Positions 6,890 through 15,039 of a stretch of 34,742 nucleotides of DNA are shown in pieces; the first letter of the stretch is position 1, and the number at the start of each line of letters is the position of its first letter. This DNA comes from a virus. Both the position numbers and the translations under genes were made by a program. The notes under the pieces were generated by a model that ran no database searches, was not told the origin of the DNA, and was given only the letters and a program-made list of their open reading frames with translations. The stretch is from the IMG/VR virus record IMGVR_UViG_3300044960_000085, positions 1 through 34,742 of that record, one strand, 5' to 3'.

Positions 6890-6907
6890 CGCCGGCACCA
6901 TCCGGCG
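6890..6907 (+). promoter_or_regulatory. Hairpin just upstream of endolysin start
   Basis: CGCCGG (6890-6895) and CCGGCG (6902-6907) form a perfect 6-bp stem with loop CACCAT. With a one-base bulge the stem can extend by pairing ATG 6887-6889 with CAT 6909-6911, which includes part of the endolysin start codon (6910-6912). No Shine-Dalgarno is visible, so the structure may delay lysin translation. Confidence 0.4.
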
Positions 6908-6909
6908 TC

Positions 6910-7383
6910 ATGGACCGCTTTGAGCGATGCGTCGCGTTCGTCATCGCGCTGGAGGGCGGCGACCGCATCGTCGACGACCCGGCCGACCCTGGCGGCGTGA
7001 CGCGCTGGGGCATCTCGCAGCGCGCGCACCCGGAGGTCGACGTGCGCACGCTCAGCCGCGAGCAGGCGCAGGAAATCTACCGGCGCTCCTACTGGGAGCC
7101 GATGCGCTGCGACGAGCTGCCGCCGCCGATCGACATGGCCGCATTCGACGCGGCGGTGAATCAAGGACGCGTCGCGGCGGCGCGCATGCTGCAGCAGGCG
7201 CTGGGCGTGGCCGTCGACGGCATCGTCGGCCCGCAGACCATCGCCGCGGCACGCGCGGCAGACCGCTGGCAGGCGGCGCGCTTCATGGCGCTGCGCGCGC
7301 TGCGCTATACGCGCACCGCGAACTTCGACCGCTACGGCGCCGGCTGGCTCACGCGGTTGTTCCTCGTGGCGATGCATGGTTGA
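6910..7383 (+). CDS. Endolysin, glycoside hydrolase family 108
   Basis: This 157-residue peptidoglycan hydrolase probably cleaves glycan strands at lysis. The N-terminal GH108 signature ALEGGDRIVDDPADPGGVTR contains the catalytic Glu (E15), followed by WGISQRAHP. The C-terminal third (LGVAVDGIVGPQTIAAAR) is the peptidoglycan-binding domain that follows GH108 in this family. No signal peptide is seen, so export depends on the holin. It leads the lysis cluster after a 34-base gap. The start lacks a Shine-Dalgarno and sits in a hairpin. Confidence 0.9.
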   Translation: MDRFERCVAFVIALEGGDRIVDDPADPGGVTRWGISQRAHPEVDVRTLSREQAQEIYRRSYWEPMRCDELPPPIDMAAFDAAVNQGRVAAARMLQQALGVAVDGIVGPQTIAAARAADRWQAARFMALRALRYTRTANFDRYGAGWLTRLFLVAMHG

Positions 7384-7395
7384 AGGGAAGTTGTG

Positions 7396-7746
7396 ATGAG
7401 TCTGACGCACGCGCTGATCGGCGCCGCGGTGTTCGTGGCGGCAGTGCCCGTCGTGTGGGCCTGGTACCTGTCCGTGATGCACCTGGCAAGCGCACGCGAC
7501 GCCGGCCGGCTCACGCCGGCGGCCAAGGCGCTGGGCTATCCATGGCTTGCGCTCGGCCTGGCCGTCGACGCGGTGTTCAATGCGGTGCACGGCACCGTCC
7601 TGTTCGCCGAGCTGCCGCGTGAAGTGCTGTTCACCTCGCGCGTGACGCGGCTGTCCGCGCGCGCGGACTGGCGCGGCCGGCTGGCGCGCTGGATCTGTAT
7701 GCAGCTCCTCGACCCGTTCGACCCGGCCGGCCGGCACTGCCGATAG
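7396..7746 (+). CDS. Lysis-cluster membrane protein, unknown function
   Basis: This 116-residue protein has two hydrophobic helices (about residues 6-28, ALIGAAVFVAAVPVVWAWYL, and 48-70, WLALGLAVDAVFNAVHG) and a basic C-terminus ending LLDPFDPAGRHC. Relatives beside endolysin genes are known in Pseudomonas and Burkholderia phages but have no proven role. A second holin or holin regulator is possible. ATG 7396 is preferred over GTG 7393 because AAGGGA (7383-7388) is then well spaced. Confidence 0.75.
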   Translation: MSLTHALIGAAVFVAAVPVVWAWYLSVMHLASARDAGRLTPAAKALGYPWLALGLAVDAVFNAVHGTVLFAELPREVLFTSRVTRLSARADWRGRLARWICMQLLDPFDPAGRHCR

Positions 7747-7752
7747 ATCGCC

Positions 7753-8280
7753 ATGGCGCCCATCGTCGCAGCACTGATCCCGACGATCGTGCAGGCCATT
7801 TCATCGCCTGCGGTCGCCGGCACGGCCGCCGCGTGGCTCGCCAAGCGGGCCGGACTGCCCGACGCGTCCATCGACGCCGTGACGCGCTGGATGGAACAGA
7901 TCCGCCCCGAGGACCGGGTGCGTCTGCGCGAGCTCGATCTCGAGTTCCAGAAGTACGTGCTCGGACGCAACAACGAGCGCGAACTCGCCGAGCTCGGCCT
8001 GATCCGCGCGCAGATCGACGTCAACCGCGAGGAGGCGCGCTCCACGCGCATGTTCATCGCCGGCTGGCGGCCCTTCGTGGGCTGGACGTGCGGGTGCGCG
8101 CTGGCCTACGCCAGCATCGTCGAGCCGGTTGCGCGCTTCGCCGCGCAGGTCGGATTCGGCTACGCCGGCGCGTTCCCCGCCATCGACACCGCACTCACGC
8201 TGCAGGTGCTCGTCGGGTTGCTCGGCTTGGGCACGCTGCGCACCTACGAGAAAGCGCGCGGCGCCGAGGGCAGCCGGTGA
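7753..8280 (+). CDS. Holin of the 3TM family
   Basis: This 175-residue protein matches the 3TM holin family (GTA-holin type). It has an N-terminal hydrophobic helix (MAPIVAALIPTIVQAISS), a long soluble helical part (REEARSTRMFIAGWRPFVGW), then two membrane segments (TCGCALAYASIV and LQVLVGLLGLGTL) ending in the family's RTYEKARG motif. It would permeabilise the inner membrane to release the endolysin encoded two genes upstream. It overlaps the next gene by GTGA. Confidence 0.85.
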   Translation: MAPIVAALIPTIVQAISSPAVAGTAAAWLAKRAGLPDASIDAVTRWMEQIRPEDRVRLRELDLEFQKYVLGRNNERELAELGLIRAQIDVNREEARSTRMFIAGWRPFVGWTCGCALAYASIVEPVARFAAQVGFGYAGAFPAIDTALTLQVLVGLLGLGTLRTYEKARGAEGSR

Positions 8281-8621
8281 TCGAGTGGCAGGCCATCGGC
8301 GTGGTCGCCGCAATCGTCTCGGCCATCGCCGGCGCGCTCGCATGGGCGGCGCGCACCATGCTCGCCACCGCGCGACTGGTCGCCGACATCGAGCGCCGCA
8401 TCGAGGCGGCCGAGACATCGCTGCGCGAAGAGGTCCACCGCTGGCGCCAGATCGAGGCGCAGATCAACCGCATCATGGCCGACCTGCCGCGCGACTTCGT
8501 GCTGCGCAGCGATCACGTGCGCGACATCGCCGTGGTCGTGGCGCGCATCGACGGGCTCGGCGAGAAGATCGACCGGCTCATCGACCGCTTGATCGAGGTG
8601 CGACGTGACGACCGAAGCTGA
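8277..8621 (+). CDS. DUF2730-type membrane coiled-coil protein
   Basis: The start is GTG 8277 in a GTGA overlap. The 114-residue product has one N-terminal membrane helix (AIGVVAAIVSAIAGALAWAA, about 6-25) and then a long charged helix (IERRIEAAETSLREEVHRWR) with heptad character. This is the layout of DUF2730 (Mu gp25-like). Its role is unproven; by shape and position it could act as an inner-membrane spanin-like component, but no Rz1 lipoprotein is visible. Confidence 0.7.
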   Translation: MIEWQAIGVVAAIVSAIAGALAWAARTMLATARLVADIERRIEAAETSLREEVHRWRQIEAQINRIMADLPRDFVLRSDHVRDIAVVVARIDGLGEKIDRLIDRLIEVRRDDRS

Positions 8622-8916
8622 AATCGACCGCGCCCGGCGCGAGCAACTGCGCTGGGTGATCCTGCTGACCCTGTGGCACGCCGAGCCGTATGGCTGCGGC
8701 GAGGGCATCCTGGTGCGCGTGGCCGAGGATCTGCCGCTGGCCGGCGCCACCGGCCACGCCATCCGGCGCGAGCTCGCCTACCTGGAGGGGCTGCGGCTGG
8801 TGCAGCTCGAGCGCGCCGCGCAGTGGCACGCGCGCCTGACGCCGGCCGGCGCCGACGTCGTGGACTACCGCGCGGAGGCGCCCGCCGGCGTGGCGCGTCC
8901 GCGCAAGTACTGGTGA
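8605..8916 (+). CDS. Mu gp26-like winged-helix protein
   Basis: This 103-residue protein starts at GTG 8605 with GAGGTG just upstream and overlaps the previous gene by 17 bases. LLTLWHAEPYGCGEGILVRV and AIRRELAYLEGLRLVQLE look like the helices of a winged-helix domain, followed by a wing (WHARLTPAGADVVDY) and the conserved tail ARPRKYW. Proteins of this type stand before the terminase genes in Mu-like phages. The role is unknown, possibly DNA binding in packaging. Confidence 0.75.
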   Translation: MTTEAEIDRARREQLRWVILLTLWHAEPYGCGEGILVRVAEDLPLAGATGHAIRRELAYLEGLRLVQLERAAQWHARLTPAGADVVDYRAEAPAGVARPRKYW

Positions 8917-8920
8917 TGCG

Positions 8921-9448
8921 ATGCCGCGCCGGCCGAAGATCACGCAGTTGCCGTCCGAGGTGCGCGGCTGGCTCGACGACGCACTCGCCGAGGGGAACTT
9001 TGCCGGCTATGAGGCGCTCGCCGCCGAGCTGCGCGCACGCGGCTACGACGTGTCGCGCTCGTCGGTGCACCGCTACGGGCAGCGGCTCGAGCGCAAGCTC
9101 GCCGCCATCCGCGCGTCCACCGAGGCGGCGCGGCAGATCGCCGCCGCCGCGCCGGACGACGCCGACCTGCGCAGCGCGGCGGTGATCTCGCTCGTGCAGT
9201 CAGACCTGTTCGACGCGCTGCTGGCGCTGCAGGAGGCGGAGACAGCGGAGCCCGGCGAGCGGGTCAAGCTGCTGGCATCGGCGGCGCGCGCCATCGCCGA
9301 GGCGAGCCGCGCGTCGGTCGGCCAGAAGCGTTGGGCCGAAGAGGTGCGCACGCGTCTGGACGAGCTGGAGCGGGCCGCCGGCAAGGCCGGCAGGCGGCTC
9401 GACGCGGAGACGCTGCGCGCGGTACGGGAGCAGCTCTATGGCGGATAG
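8921..9448 (+). CDS. Small terminase subunit, DUF3486 (Mu gp27-like)
   Basis: This 175-residue protein begins PRRPKITQLPSEVRGWLDD and continues GYEALAAELRARGYDVSRSS with VHRYGQ, the DUF3486 signature with a DNA-binding HTH. It recognises phage DNA near the left end and recruits the large subunit. The C-terminal half is a helical oligomerisation region (LASAARAIAEASRASVGQKR, then W). The gene overlaps an HNH nuclease gene, so the two terminase subunits are not adjacent. Confidence 0.88.
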   Translation: MPRRPKITQLPSEVRGWLDDALAEGNFAGYEALAAELRARGYDVSRSSVHRYGQRLERKLAAIRASTEAARQIAAAAPDDADLRSAAVISLVQSDLFDALLALQEAETAEPGERVKLLASAARAIAEASRASVGQKRWAEEVRTRLDELERAAGKAGRRLDAETLRAVREQLYGG

Positions 9449-9809
9449 ACACCCGAGGCCGGCACGAGGGATGGCATGGAGCCGTGTCACGTCGGCGATC
9501 GGCGCGTGCATCACGAGCATGGCCGCTGCCGCAGGCGTCATGGACGAGACACGATACTGCGGACCGCCGCCGCGCGATGCGTCGGGCAGCATCATCCGCC
9601 GCGCCGATGTGCTGCGTGAATTCGAGCGGCGACATCCGCGCCCGCACGATGGACGCCGGTGGTACAGGGACCACGTCATCCCCCTTGCCTGTGGCGGGTG
9701 CGATGCGGTGGCCAACCTGCAATGGCTGCCGGAGGAGATGTGGCGAGCCAAGTCGCAGTGGGAGCGCAAGGTCTACGGTGGACGTGGCCTCAGCGAGGGC
9801 TGCCCGTGA
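9438..9809 (+). CDS. HNH endonuclease between terminase subunits
   Basis: This 123-residue protein contains RRADVLREFERRHPRP and the HNH core YRDHVIPLACGGCDAVANLQ: D78-H79 supply the general base and metal ligand, and N93 is the central Asn. C41, C85 and C88 may bind a structural metal. The N-terminus (residues 16-35) is mildly hydrophobic and could be a degenerate signal peptide. The start overlaps the small terminase by 11 bases and the stop overlaps the large terminase start (GTGA). HNH proteins beside terminases assist packaging in some phages (for example HK97 gp74), so a packaging role is inferred. Confidence 0.82.
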   Translation: MADRHPRPARGMAWSRVTSAIGACITSMAAAAGVMDETRYCGPPPRDASGSIIRRADVLREFERRHPRPHDGRRWYRDHVIPLACGGCDAVANLQWLPEEMWRAKSQWERKVYGGRGLSEGCP

Positions 9810-11155
9810 GCCAGCCGGTGCTCTACCCGTATCAGCGGCGCTATCTGGCGGACGCGTCGCGCTGGAAGGCTGCGATGTGGAGCCGGCAGACGGGCAAGAC
9901 CTTCACGACGACGCTCGAGGCCGTGCTCGACTGCCTCGAGGCCGAGGCCGAGGGCCGCGCGCGCCGATGGACGATCATGAGCGTGTCGCAGGCGCGCGCG
10001 CAGGACGCGATCGAGACCGCCAAGCAGCATTTGCGCGCCGTACGCGCGGCCTTCGAGGCGGTCGATCAGCCGCTGGACGTCGAGCTCATGAGCTACGAGC
10101 TGCGGCTTGCGCACGGCAGCCGCATCCGCGCGATCGCGAGCAGGCCCGAGACCGCGCGCGGGATGACCGAGAACCTCATCCTCGACGAGTTCGCCCATCA
10201 CCCGCAGGACCGCGAGCTCTGGCGCGCGGTGCTGCCGGTGGTCTCGCGCCCGGACCTGAAGCTGCGCGTGATCTCGACCCCGAACGGCAAGGGCAATCTG
10301 TTCTACGAGATCATGACCTCGGACGCCTTCGCGGGGCTGTTCTCGCGGCACACGGTCACGATCCACGACGCGGTGGCCGACGGGTTGCCGCGCAACGTCG
10401 ATGAGCTCAGGCGCGCGATCGCCGATCCGGTGGCCTGGGCGCAGGAGTACGAGTGCGAGTTCGTCGACGCCGCCACGGCGTGGCTGCCGTACGAGCTCAT
10501 CGACGGCTGCGAGGATCCGGCCGCGCCGGGCGAGTATCTGGGCGGGCCGTGCTACGTGGGCATGGACATCGCCGCGCGCGGCGACCTCACGGTGATCGTC
10601 GTGCTCGAGGACGACGCCGGCGTGCTCTGGATGCGCGAGATGCTGGAGCTGCGGGGGCAATCCTTTGCCGCGCAACTGGCGGCCCTGGACCGCATCATGC
10701 GCGAGTATCGCATCGTGCGCGCCGCCATCGACCAGACGGGCATGGGCGAGATGCCCGTGGAGGAGGCGCGCCGCCGGCACGGCGCCTACCGCGTCGAAGG
10801 GGTGATCTTCTCGCCCGCGCGCAAGCTCGACCTGGCCACGGCGCTGCGCGAGCGCATGGAGGACCGGAGGCTGCGCATCCCCGTCGGGATGCACGAGCTG
10901 AGGGTCGATCTGCACGGCGTGCAGCGCGTCGCGGGCGCCACCGGCGCCCCGCGCCTCGTCGCGGAGCGCCAGGACGGCTCGCACGCCGACCGCTTCTGGG
11001 CGCTGGCGCTCGCATGCGCCGCCGCCGCCGACGAGCGGCCGGACTATGCGGCGTGGGCATCGGCCGGCCGCACCGACGTGGCCCGCCTGTCGGCGATCGA
11101 GCGCGCCGGCCGCGGCTGGGGCGCCGTGACGAGGAGAGTGGCGCATGGCTACTGA
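9806..11155 (+). CDS. Large terminase subunit (Mu gp28-like)
   Basis: This ATPase-nuclease packages DNA. From GTG 9806 it has 449 residues, shorter than Mu gp28 (551). Walker A is the degenerate SRQTGKT (26-32, K31) and Walker B is LILDEFAHH (D127, E128). The C-terminal RNase H-like nuclease shows YVGMDIAARGD (D254), AAIDQTGMG (D309) and HADRFWALALA (D395). The start is in a GTGA overlap with the HNH gene, with GAGGG upstream. An in-frame ATG at 9659 would lie deep in the HNH gene and is rejected. The stop overlaps the portal start. Confidence 0.92.
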   Translation: MSQPVLYPYQRRYLADASRWKAAMWSRQTGKTFTTTLEAVLDCLEAEAEGRARRWTIMSVSQARAQDAIETAKQHLRAVRAAFEAVDQPLDVELMSYELRLAHGSRIRAIASRPETARGMTENLILDEFAHHPQDRELWRAVLPVVSRPDLKLRVISTPNGKGNLFYEIMTSDAFAGLFSRHTVTIHDAVADGLPRNVDELRRAIADPVAWAQEYECEFVDAATAWLPYELIDGCEDPAAPGEYLGGPCYVGMDIAARGDLTVIVVLEDDAGVLWMREMLELRGQSFAAQLAALDRIMREYRIVRAAIDQTGMGEMPVEEARRRHGAYRVEGVIFSPARKLDLATALRERMEDRRLRIPVGMHELRVDLHGVQRVAGATGAPRLVAERQDGSHADRFWALALACAAAADERPDYAAWASAGRTDVARLSAIERAGRGWGAVTRRVAHGY

Positions 11156-12641
11156 CCGCAGACCCGACCTCACCGAGATCGCCACCACCCGCGACGGGCG
11201 CGACATCACCCGCGGCTACGTCGATGCGCTGCCCTATCTGCCGCCGACCGACCGCATCCTGCCGCTCGCCGGAGGCTGGCGCGGCTACGAGGAGCTGCTG
11301 CGCGATGACCAGGTGGCGGCCACGTTCGCGCAGCGCCGCCTCGCCGTCGTGCGACGGCCCTGGACCGTGCAGCCGGGCGGCGAGATGCGCCGCGACCGGC
11401 AGGCGGCCGATCTCGTGCGCTCGACCCTCGATCGGCTCGACTGGGACGCGATCACCGACCAGATGATCTATGCGCGCTTCTACGGGTTCGCCGTGGCCGA
11501 GGTGATGTGGCGCGTCGACGGCGGCACGATCGGCGTCGATGACATCCGCGTGCGCGACCGCGCGCGATTCGCCTTCGCGCCCGACGGCGCGCTGCTGCTG
11601 CGCACCTCGGCGCGCCCGCAGGGCGAGCCGGTGCCTCCGCGCAAGTTCTGGGTCGCCGCGGTCGGCGCCTCGCACCACGACGAGCCGTACGGGCGCGGCC
11701 TTGCCCACGCCCTGTACTGGCCGGTGTGGTTCAAGCGCGCCGGCGCGCGCTTCTGGGCCACCTTCTTGGAGAAGTTCGGCGCGCCCACGGCCGTCGGGCG
11801 TTTCCCAGCCGGCACCGACGCCGCCGAGCGTGCGCGGCTGCTCGAAGCGGTGCAGGCCATCCAGACCGACGCCGGCATCATCCTGCCCGAGGGCATGGGC
11901 ATCGAGCTGATCGAGGCCTCCCGCGGCGGCACCGCCAGCTATCAGGAGTGGATGGCTTACTGGGACCGGGCGATCGCCAAGATCGTGCTCGGGCAGACGA
12001 TGACCACGGAGGACGGCTCCTCGCGCGCCCAGGCGCAGGTGCACTGGGACGTGCGCGAGGACATCGTGGCCGCCGACGCCGACCTCGTCTGCGAGACGGC
12101 GAACCGCACCTGGGTGCGCTGGCTCGTGGACTATGCGCTGCCGGGCGCCGCCTACCCGCGCATCTATCGGGACATGGACGATCCCGAGGACCTGCGCGCC
12201 CGCGTCGAGCGCGACCAGATCCTCACTGCGATCGGCTGGCGGCTCAAGCCCGAGGCGGTCTCGCGCATCTATGGGGACGACTACGAGGCGGCCTCGAGCG
12301 CCCCGCAAACGCCACCCGAACCCGCCGCGCAGACGGCCGCGGCCGAGGCGCGCACGGCGCATGCGGTCACCGCGGCGCTGCCGGCCGACCCGCCACACCC
12401 CGCCGACCTCGTCGCCGACCGGCTCGCGCTCGAGGCCGCGCCGGCCTGGGCCGCCATCATGGACCGCATCCGCGCGCTCGTGCAGCGCGCCGGCTCGCTG
12501 CCGGAGCTGCGCGACGCGCTGCTGGCCGCCTACGCGGACCTGCCCGGCGAGGAGCTCGCGCGCGTGATGCAGGCCGCCTTTGCCGTCGCCGACCTCGCCG
12601 GACGTTTCGACGCCGCGCAGGAATCCGGCGATGGCCGATAG
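11145..12641 (+). CDS. Portal protein, DUF935 (Mu gp29-like)
   Basis: This 498-residue protein forms the DNA portal at one capsid vertex and docks the terminase and connector. Family features are a first half with DDQVAATFAQRRLAVVRRPW, the central WVAAVGASHHDEPYGRGLAH, FLEKFGAPTAVGRFPAGTD, and the SYQEWMAYWDRAIAKIVLGQ and TMTTEDGSSRAQAQVHW blocks. The C-terminus is Ala/Pro-rich and then helical. ATG 11145 has GAGGAG at 11131-11136 and overlaps the terminase. It overlaps MuF by 11 bases, keeping packaging and head genes coupled. Confidence 0.93.
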   Translation: MATDRRPDLTEIATTRDGRDITRGYVDALPYLPPTDRILPLAGGWRGYEELLRDDQVAATFAQRRLAVVRRPWTVQPGGEMRRDRQAADLVRSTLDRLDWDAITDQMIYARFYGFAVAEVMWRVDGGTIGVDDIRVRDRARFAFAPDGALLLRTSARPQGEPVPPRKFWVAAVGASHHDEPYGRGLAHALYWPVWFKRAGARFWATFLEKFGAPTAVGRFPAGTDAAERARLLEAVQAIQTDAGIILPEGMGIELIEASRGGTASYQEWMAYWDRAIAKIVLGQTMTTEDGSSRAQAQVHWDVREDIVAADADLVCETANRTWVRWLVDYALPGAAYPRIYRDMDDPEDLRARVERDQILTAIGWRLKPEAVSRIYGDDYEAASSAPQTPPEPAAQTAAAEARTAHAVTAALPADPPHPADLVADRLALEAAPAWAAIMDRIRALVQRAGSLPELRDALLAAYADLPGEELARVMQAAFAVADLAGRFDAAQESGDGR

Positions 12642-14784
12642 CCCGCATCCGTCCGCGCGCGACCCGGCGATTGCCGGCGTGTTCGGCCGGCCGTTCGCCG
12701 AGCAGGTGGAGTTTTTCCGGGGCAAGCTCGGCAATCTCGTGCCGACCGAGCGCTGGACGGACCTGTGGAAGGCGCAGCACGACCGCGCCTTCATGGTGGC
12801 GGGCGCAGCGAAAGCCGATCTGCTCGCCGATCTGGCCGCAGCCGTGGAGGCCGCCATCGCCGATGGCGAGAGCATCGACCGGTTCCGGGCGCGCTTCGGC
12901 GACATCGTGCAGCGGCACGGCTGGCAGGGCTGGACGGGTTCCGATACGGAGGCCGGCCGCGCCTGGCGCACGCGCGTGATCTACACCACCAACGCAGCCA
13001 CGAGCTACGCGGCGGGCAGGCTGGCACAGCTCAAGGAGGCCGGCTTCGCGCTGTGGGTCTACCGGCACTCCGACAGCGTGCTGCACCCGCGTCCGCTGCA
13101 TCTGGCCTGGGACGGACTCACCCTGCCCGCGGAGCATCCGTGGTGGCAAACGCACTATCCGCCGAACGGGTGGGGCTGCAAATGCTACGTGCTGGGCGCC
13201 CGCGATGCGCGCGGCGCGCAGCGGCTCGGCGGCGATCCGGGCAAGCCCCTCGATCCGGCGTGGGATCGGATCGATCCAAAGACGCAGGAGCCCGCCGGCA
13301 TCGACCGCGGCTGGGGCTATATGCCGGGGGCGACGTCGGATCTCATGCGCGAGGTCCAGCGCAAGCTGGCGAGCCTGCCGGCGCCATTGGCGCGCGATCT
13401 CGCACATGACCTCGGAGTCGCGCAGCCGCAGCCGCTCGGCAGCCGGCTGCGACGCATCGGCGGTCAGCGTGGCTCCGTGCCCGGCGGGCTCTACGAGGAT
13501 GCGTCGACGGGCGACCGCTGGTATGTGAAGTTCTATCCGGATCCAGATCAGGCGCGCTCGGAGGCGGCTGCGCTCAGGATCTATCGGAGCCTCGACCTCA
13601 TCACGCCGGATGCGGAGATCGTGACCATTGACGGCCGGCTCGCGATCGCGAGCCGATGGATCGATGGCCTCAAGCGGGCGACGGCGGAGGAGCTGGCCGC
13701 TCATCCGGATCTGCCGCGCCTGTGGCAGGGGGCCGTGCTCACGAAGGAATGGGACGTGGTCGGGCTCGAGTTCGACAACGTGCTCATGGATGCACGCGGG
13801 CGGCTCGTCAAGCTGGATGCCGGCGGCGCATTCCGCTTCCGCGCGCAGGGCGCCAGCAAGGACTACGACCGGAGCATCGAGGAGGTAAAGAGCCTGCTCG
13901 ATCCTGCGCGCAACGCGGCCGCGGCGCGGGTCTTCGGCTCGCGCTTTGCCGCGGACGTCTTTGCCGAGGCCGACGGCATCGAGGTCGTCAGACGGATCAA
14001 GCGTGCGCAGATCCTCAAGTGGTTCAAGGAGGCCGGGTTCGCGGAGCAGGAGGCCAAGCAGCTCACCACGACTTTATGGGCGCGCCGCTCGGCCCTCGTC
14101 GAGCGCTATGGCGAGGCGGATCTGGACCGGGTGCCCGGCGCCCGCGCGCTGCGCGACCGGATGCGCGCCTGGGGTACGAGTGCGATGCGGGGCGAGCAGG
14201 TCGAGCGGGATGTGCTGCCCAGGTTCGAGCAACTGCTCGCCGATGAACTTGGTCCATGGGCGCCGCCGTCGGCCATGTTCATGATTGGCAGCCGGTCGAA
14301 TGGGTGGGTCAATTCAAGCAGCGCGCCCGCCGCAGCGGTGATCAAACAGTGGGCCGCCGAGCGCTTTGGCGCCGAGATCTCGTATCACGCCGGGGCTGTC
14401 GATGTCCGAGCCAGCATGGAGAGGCACCTCGGGCGCGCAGTCCAGATCAGCGGCAGGAGCCTGGATGAGCTCTACCGTGTCTTGGACGCCGAGTATGCAT
14501 TCCATCAGTACTACCTGCGCCGCATCCATGGGTGGGGCGATCTCACCTTGCGGCGCGGCATGGAGAGGGCCGAATACCAGTCCAGATACGCCAGGGGGCG
14601 ATTCAAGCCCAATGCGGCCGCCTCGTTCGCTCTGGGTAATGCTTTTGCGCGGCGCTACCGCGTCGAGGCGCTAGTACCCGTGAGCCGCGTGCTGAAGGCT
14701 TACTGGCAGGGGACGCGTTATTTGATCCCGTCGGAGACGGAATACCTCGTCATCGGCGGCGACTACCTGGCGAAGAGGCTATGA
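12631..14784 (+). CDS. MuF head protein fused to kinase-like and ADP-ribosyltransferase-like domains
   Basis: At 717 residues it is much longer than a plain MuF (Mu gp30). Residues 1 to about 270 are the MuF head-morphogenesis domain (FAEQVEFFRGK, VIYTTNAATSYAAGR, HYPPNGWGCKCYV). Residues about 285-425 look like a kinase-like fold: GGLYEDASTGDRWYVKFYPD (K300), E311, WDVVGLEFDNVLMD (D375, D382-N383) and LVKLDAGGAF (D396). After a helical linker, about 520-717 resembles an R-S-E ADP-ribosyltransferase: LTLRRGM (R642), AASFALGNAFARR (S665), VPVSRV and SETEYLVIGG (E702-x-E704). MuF proteins are head proteins known to carry C-terminal toxins, so this is probably a virion-delivered effector. Base composition is visibly less G+C-rich after the MuF part, suggesting acquired cargo. 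Domain calls are from motifs only. Confidence 0.85.
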   Translation: MADSPHPSARDPAIAGVFGRPFAEQVEFFRGKLGNLVPTERWTDLWKAQHDRAFMVAGAAKADLLADLAAAVEAAIADGESIDRFRARFGDIVQRHGWQGWTGSDTEAGRAWRTRVIYTTNAATSYAAGRLAQLKEAGFALWVYRHSDSVLHPRPLHLAWDGLTLPAEHPWWQTHYPPNGWGCKCYVLGARDARGAQRLGGDPGKPLDPAWDRIDPKTQEPAGIDRGWGYMPGATSDLMREVQRKLASLPAPLARDLAHDLGVAQPQPLGSRLRRIGGQRGSVPGGLYEDASTGDRWYVKFYPDPDQARSEAAALRIYRSLDLITPDAEIVTIDGRLAIASRWIDGLKRATAEELAAHPDLPRLWQGAVLTKEWDVVGLEFDNVLMDARGRLVKLDAGGAFRFRAQGASKDYDRSIEEVKSLLDPARNAAAARVFGSRFAADVFAEADGIEVVRRIKRAQILKWFKEAGFAEQEAKQLTTTLWARRSALVERYGEADLDRVPGARALRDRMRAWGTSAMRGEQVERDVLPRFEQLLADELGPWAPPSAMFMIGSRSNGWVNSSSAPAAAVIKQWAAERFGAEISYHAGAVDVRASMERHLGRAVQISGRSLDELYRVLDAEYAFHQYYLRRIHGWGDLTLRRGMERAEYQSRYARGRFKPNAAASFALGNAFARRYRVEALVPVSRVLKAYWQGTRYLIPSETEYLVIGGDYLAKRL

Positions 14785-15039
14785 CTCGGGGAATGCCTCA
14801 AGCACCAACTGCGCGAGCGCCGGCGCGATGGCAATTTCGGCCCTTTGCCAATCTTCGGCGTCGGGGCGCATGCCTTGGCGCAGCATCGGCGCGACATCGT
14901 GGCCGCGATTGCGGAACTCTTCCCAGGTGCACACCCGGTCGAGCCAGGTGCGCTCGCCGGCAATCGCCGGCACCGGCGCGAGCGCCTCATAGCGCGCCCG
15001 AAACGCCTGTTCGAACTCCTTGGAGCGAGGGTCCAGCAT
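14779..15039 (-). CDS. Acidic convergent protein, candidate immunity protein
   Basis: This 86-residue gene is leftward within a rightward operon. Its stop lies inside the last codons of the MuF fusion gene (six-base tail-to-tail overlap). The product is acidic and well balanced (FEQAFRARYEALAPVPAIAG, RTWLDRVCTWEEFRNRGHDV, IAIAPALAQLVLEAFPES), unlike the low-complexity translations of other frames here. Its ATG overlaps the ATG of the next rightward gene as CATG. I do not recognise the family. Acidic charge and position beside a toxin-like domain fit an immunity protein, but this is inference, and no good Shine-Dalgarno or promoter is visible. Confidence 0.55.
   Translation of the reverse strand: MLDPRSKEFEQAFRARYEALAPVPAIAGERTWLDRVCTWEEFRNRGHDVAPMLRQGMRPDAEDWQRAEIAIAPALAQLVLEAFPES

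Noticed and set aside
9773-11209. Leftward 478-codon frame opposite the large terminase
   Set aside because: It is a shadow of the terminase, whose ATPase and nuclease motifs are clear on the forward strand.
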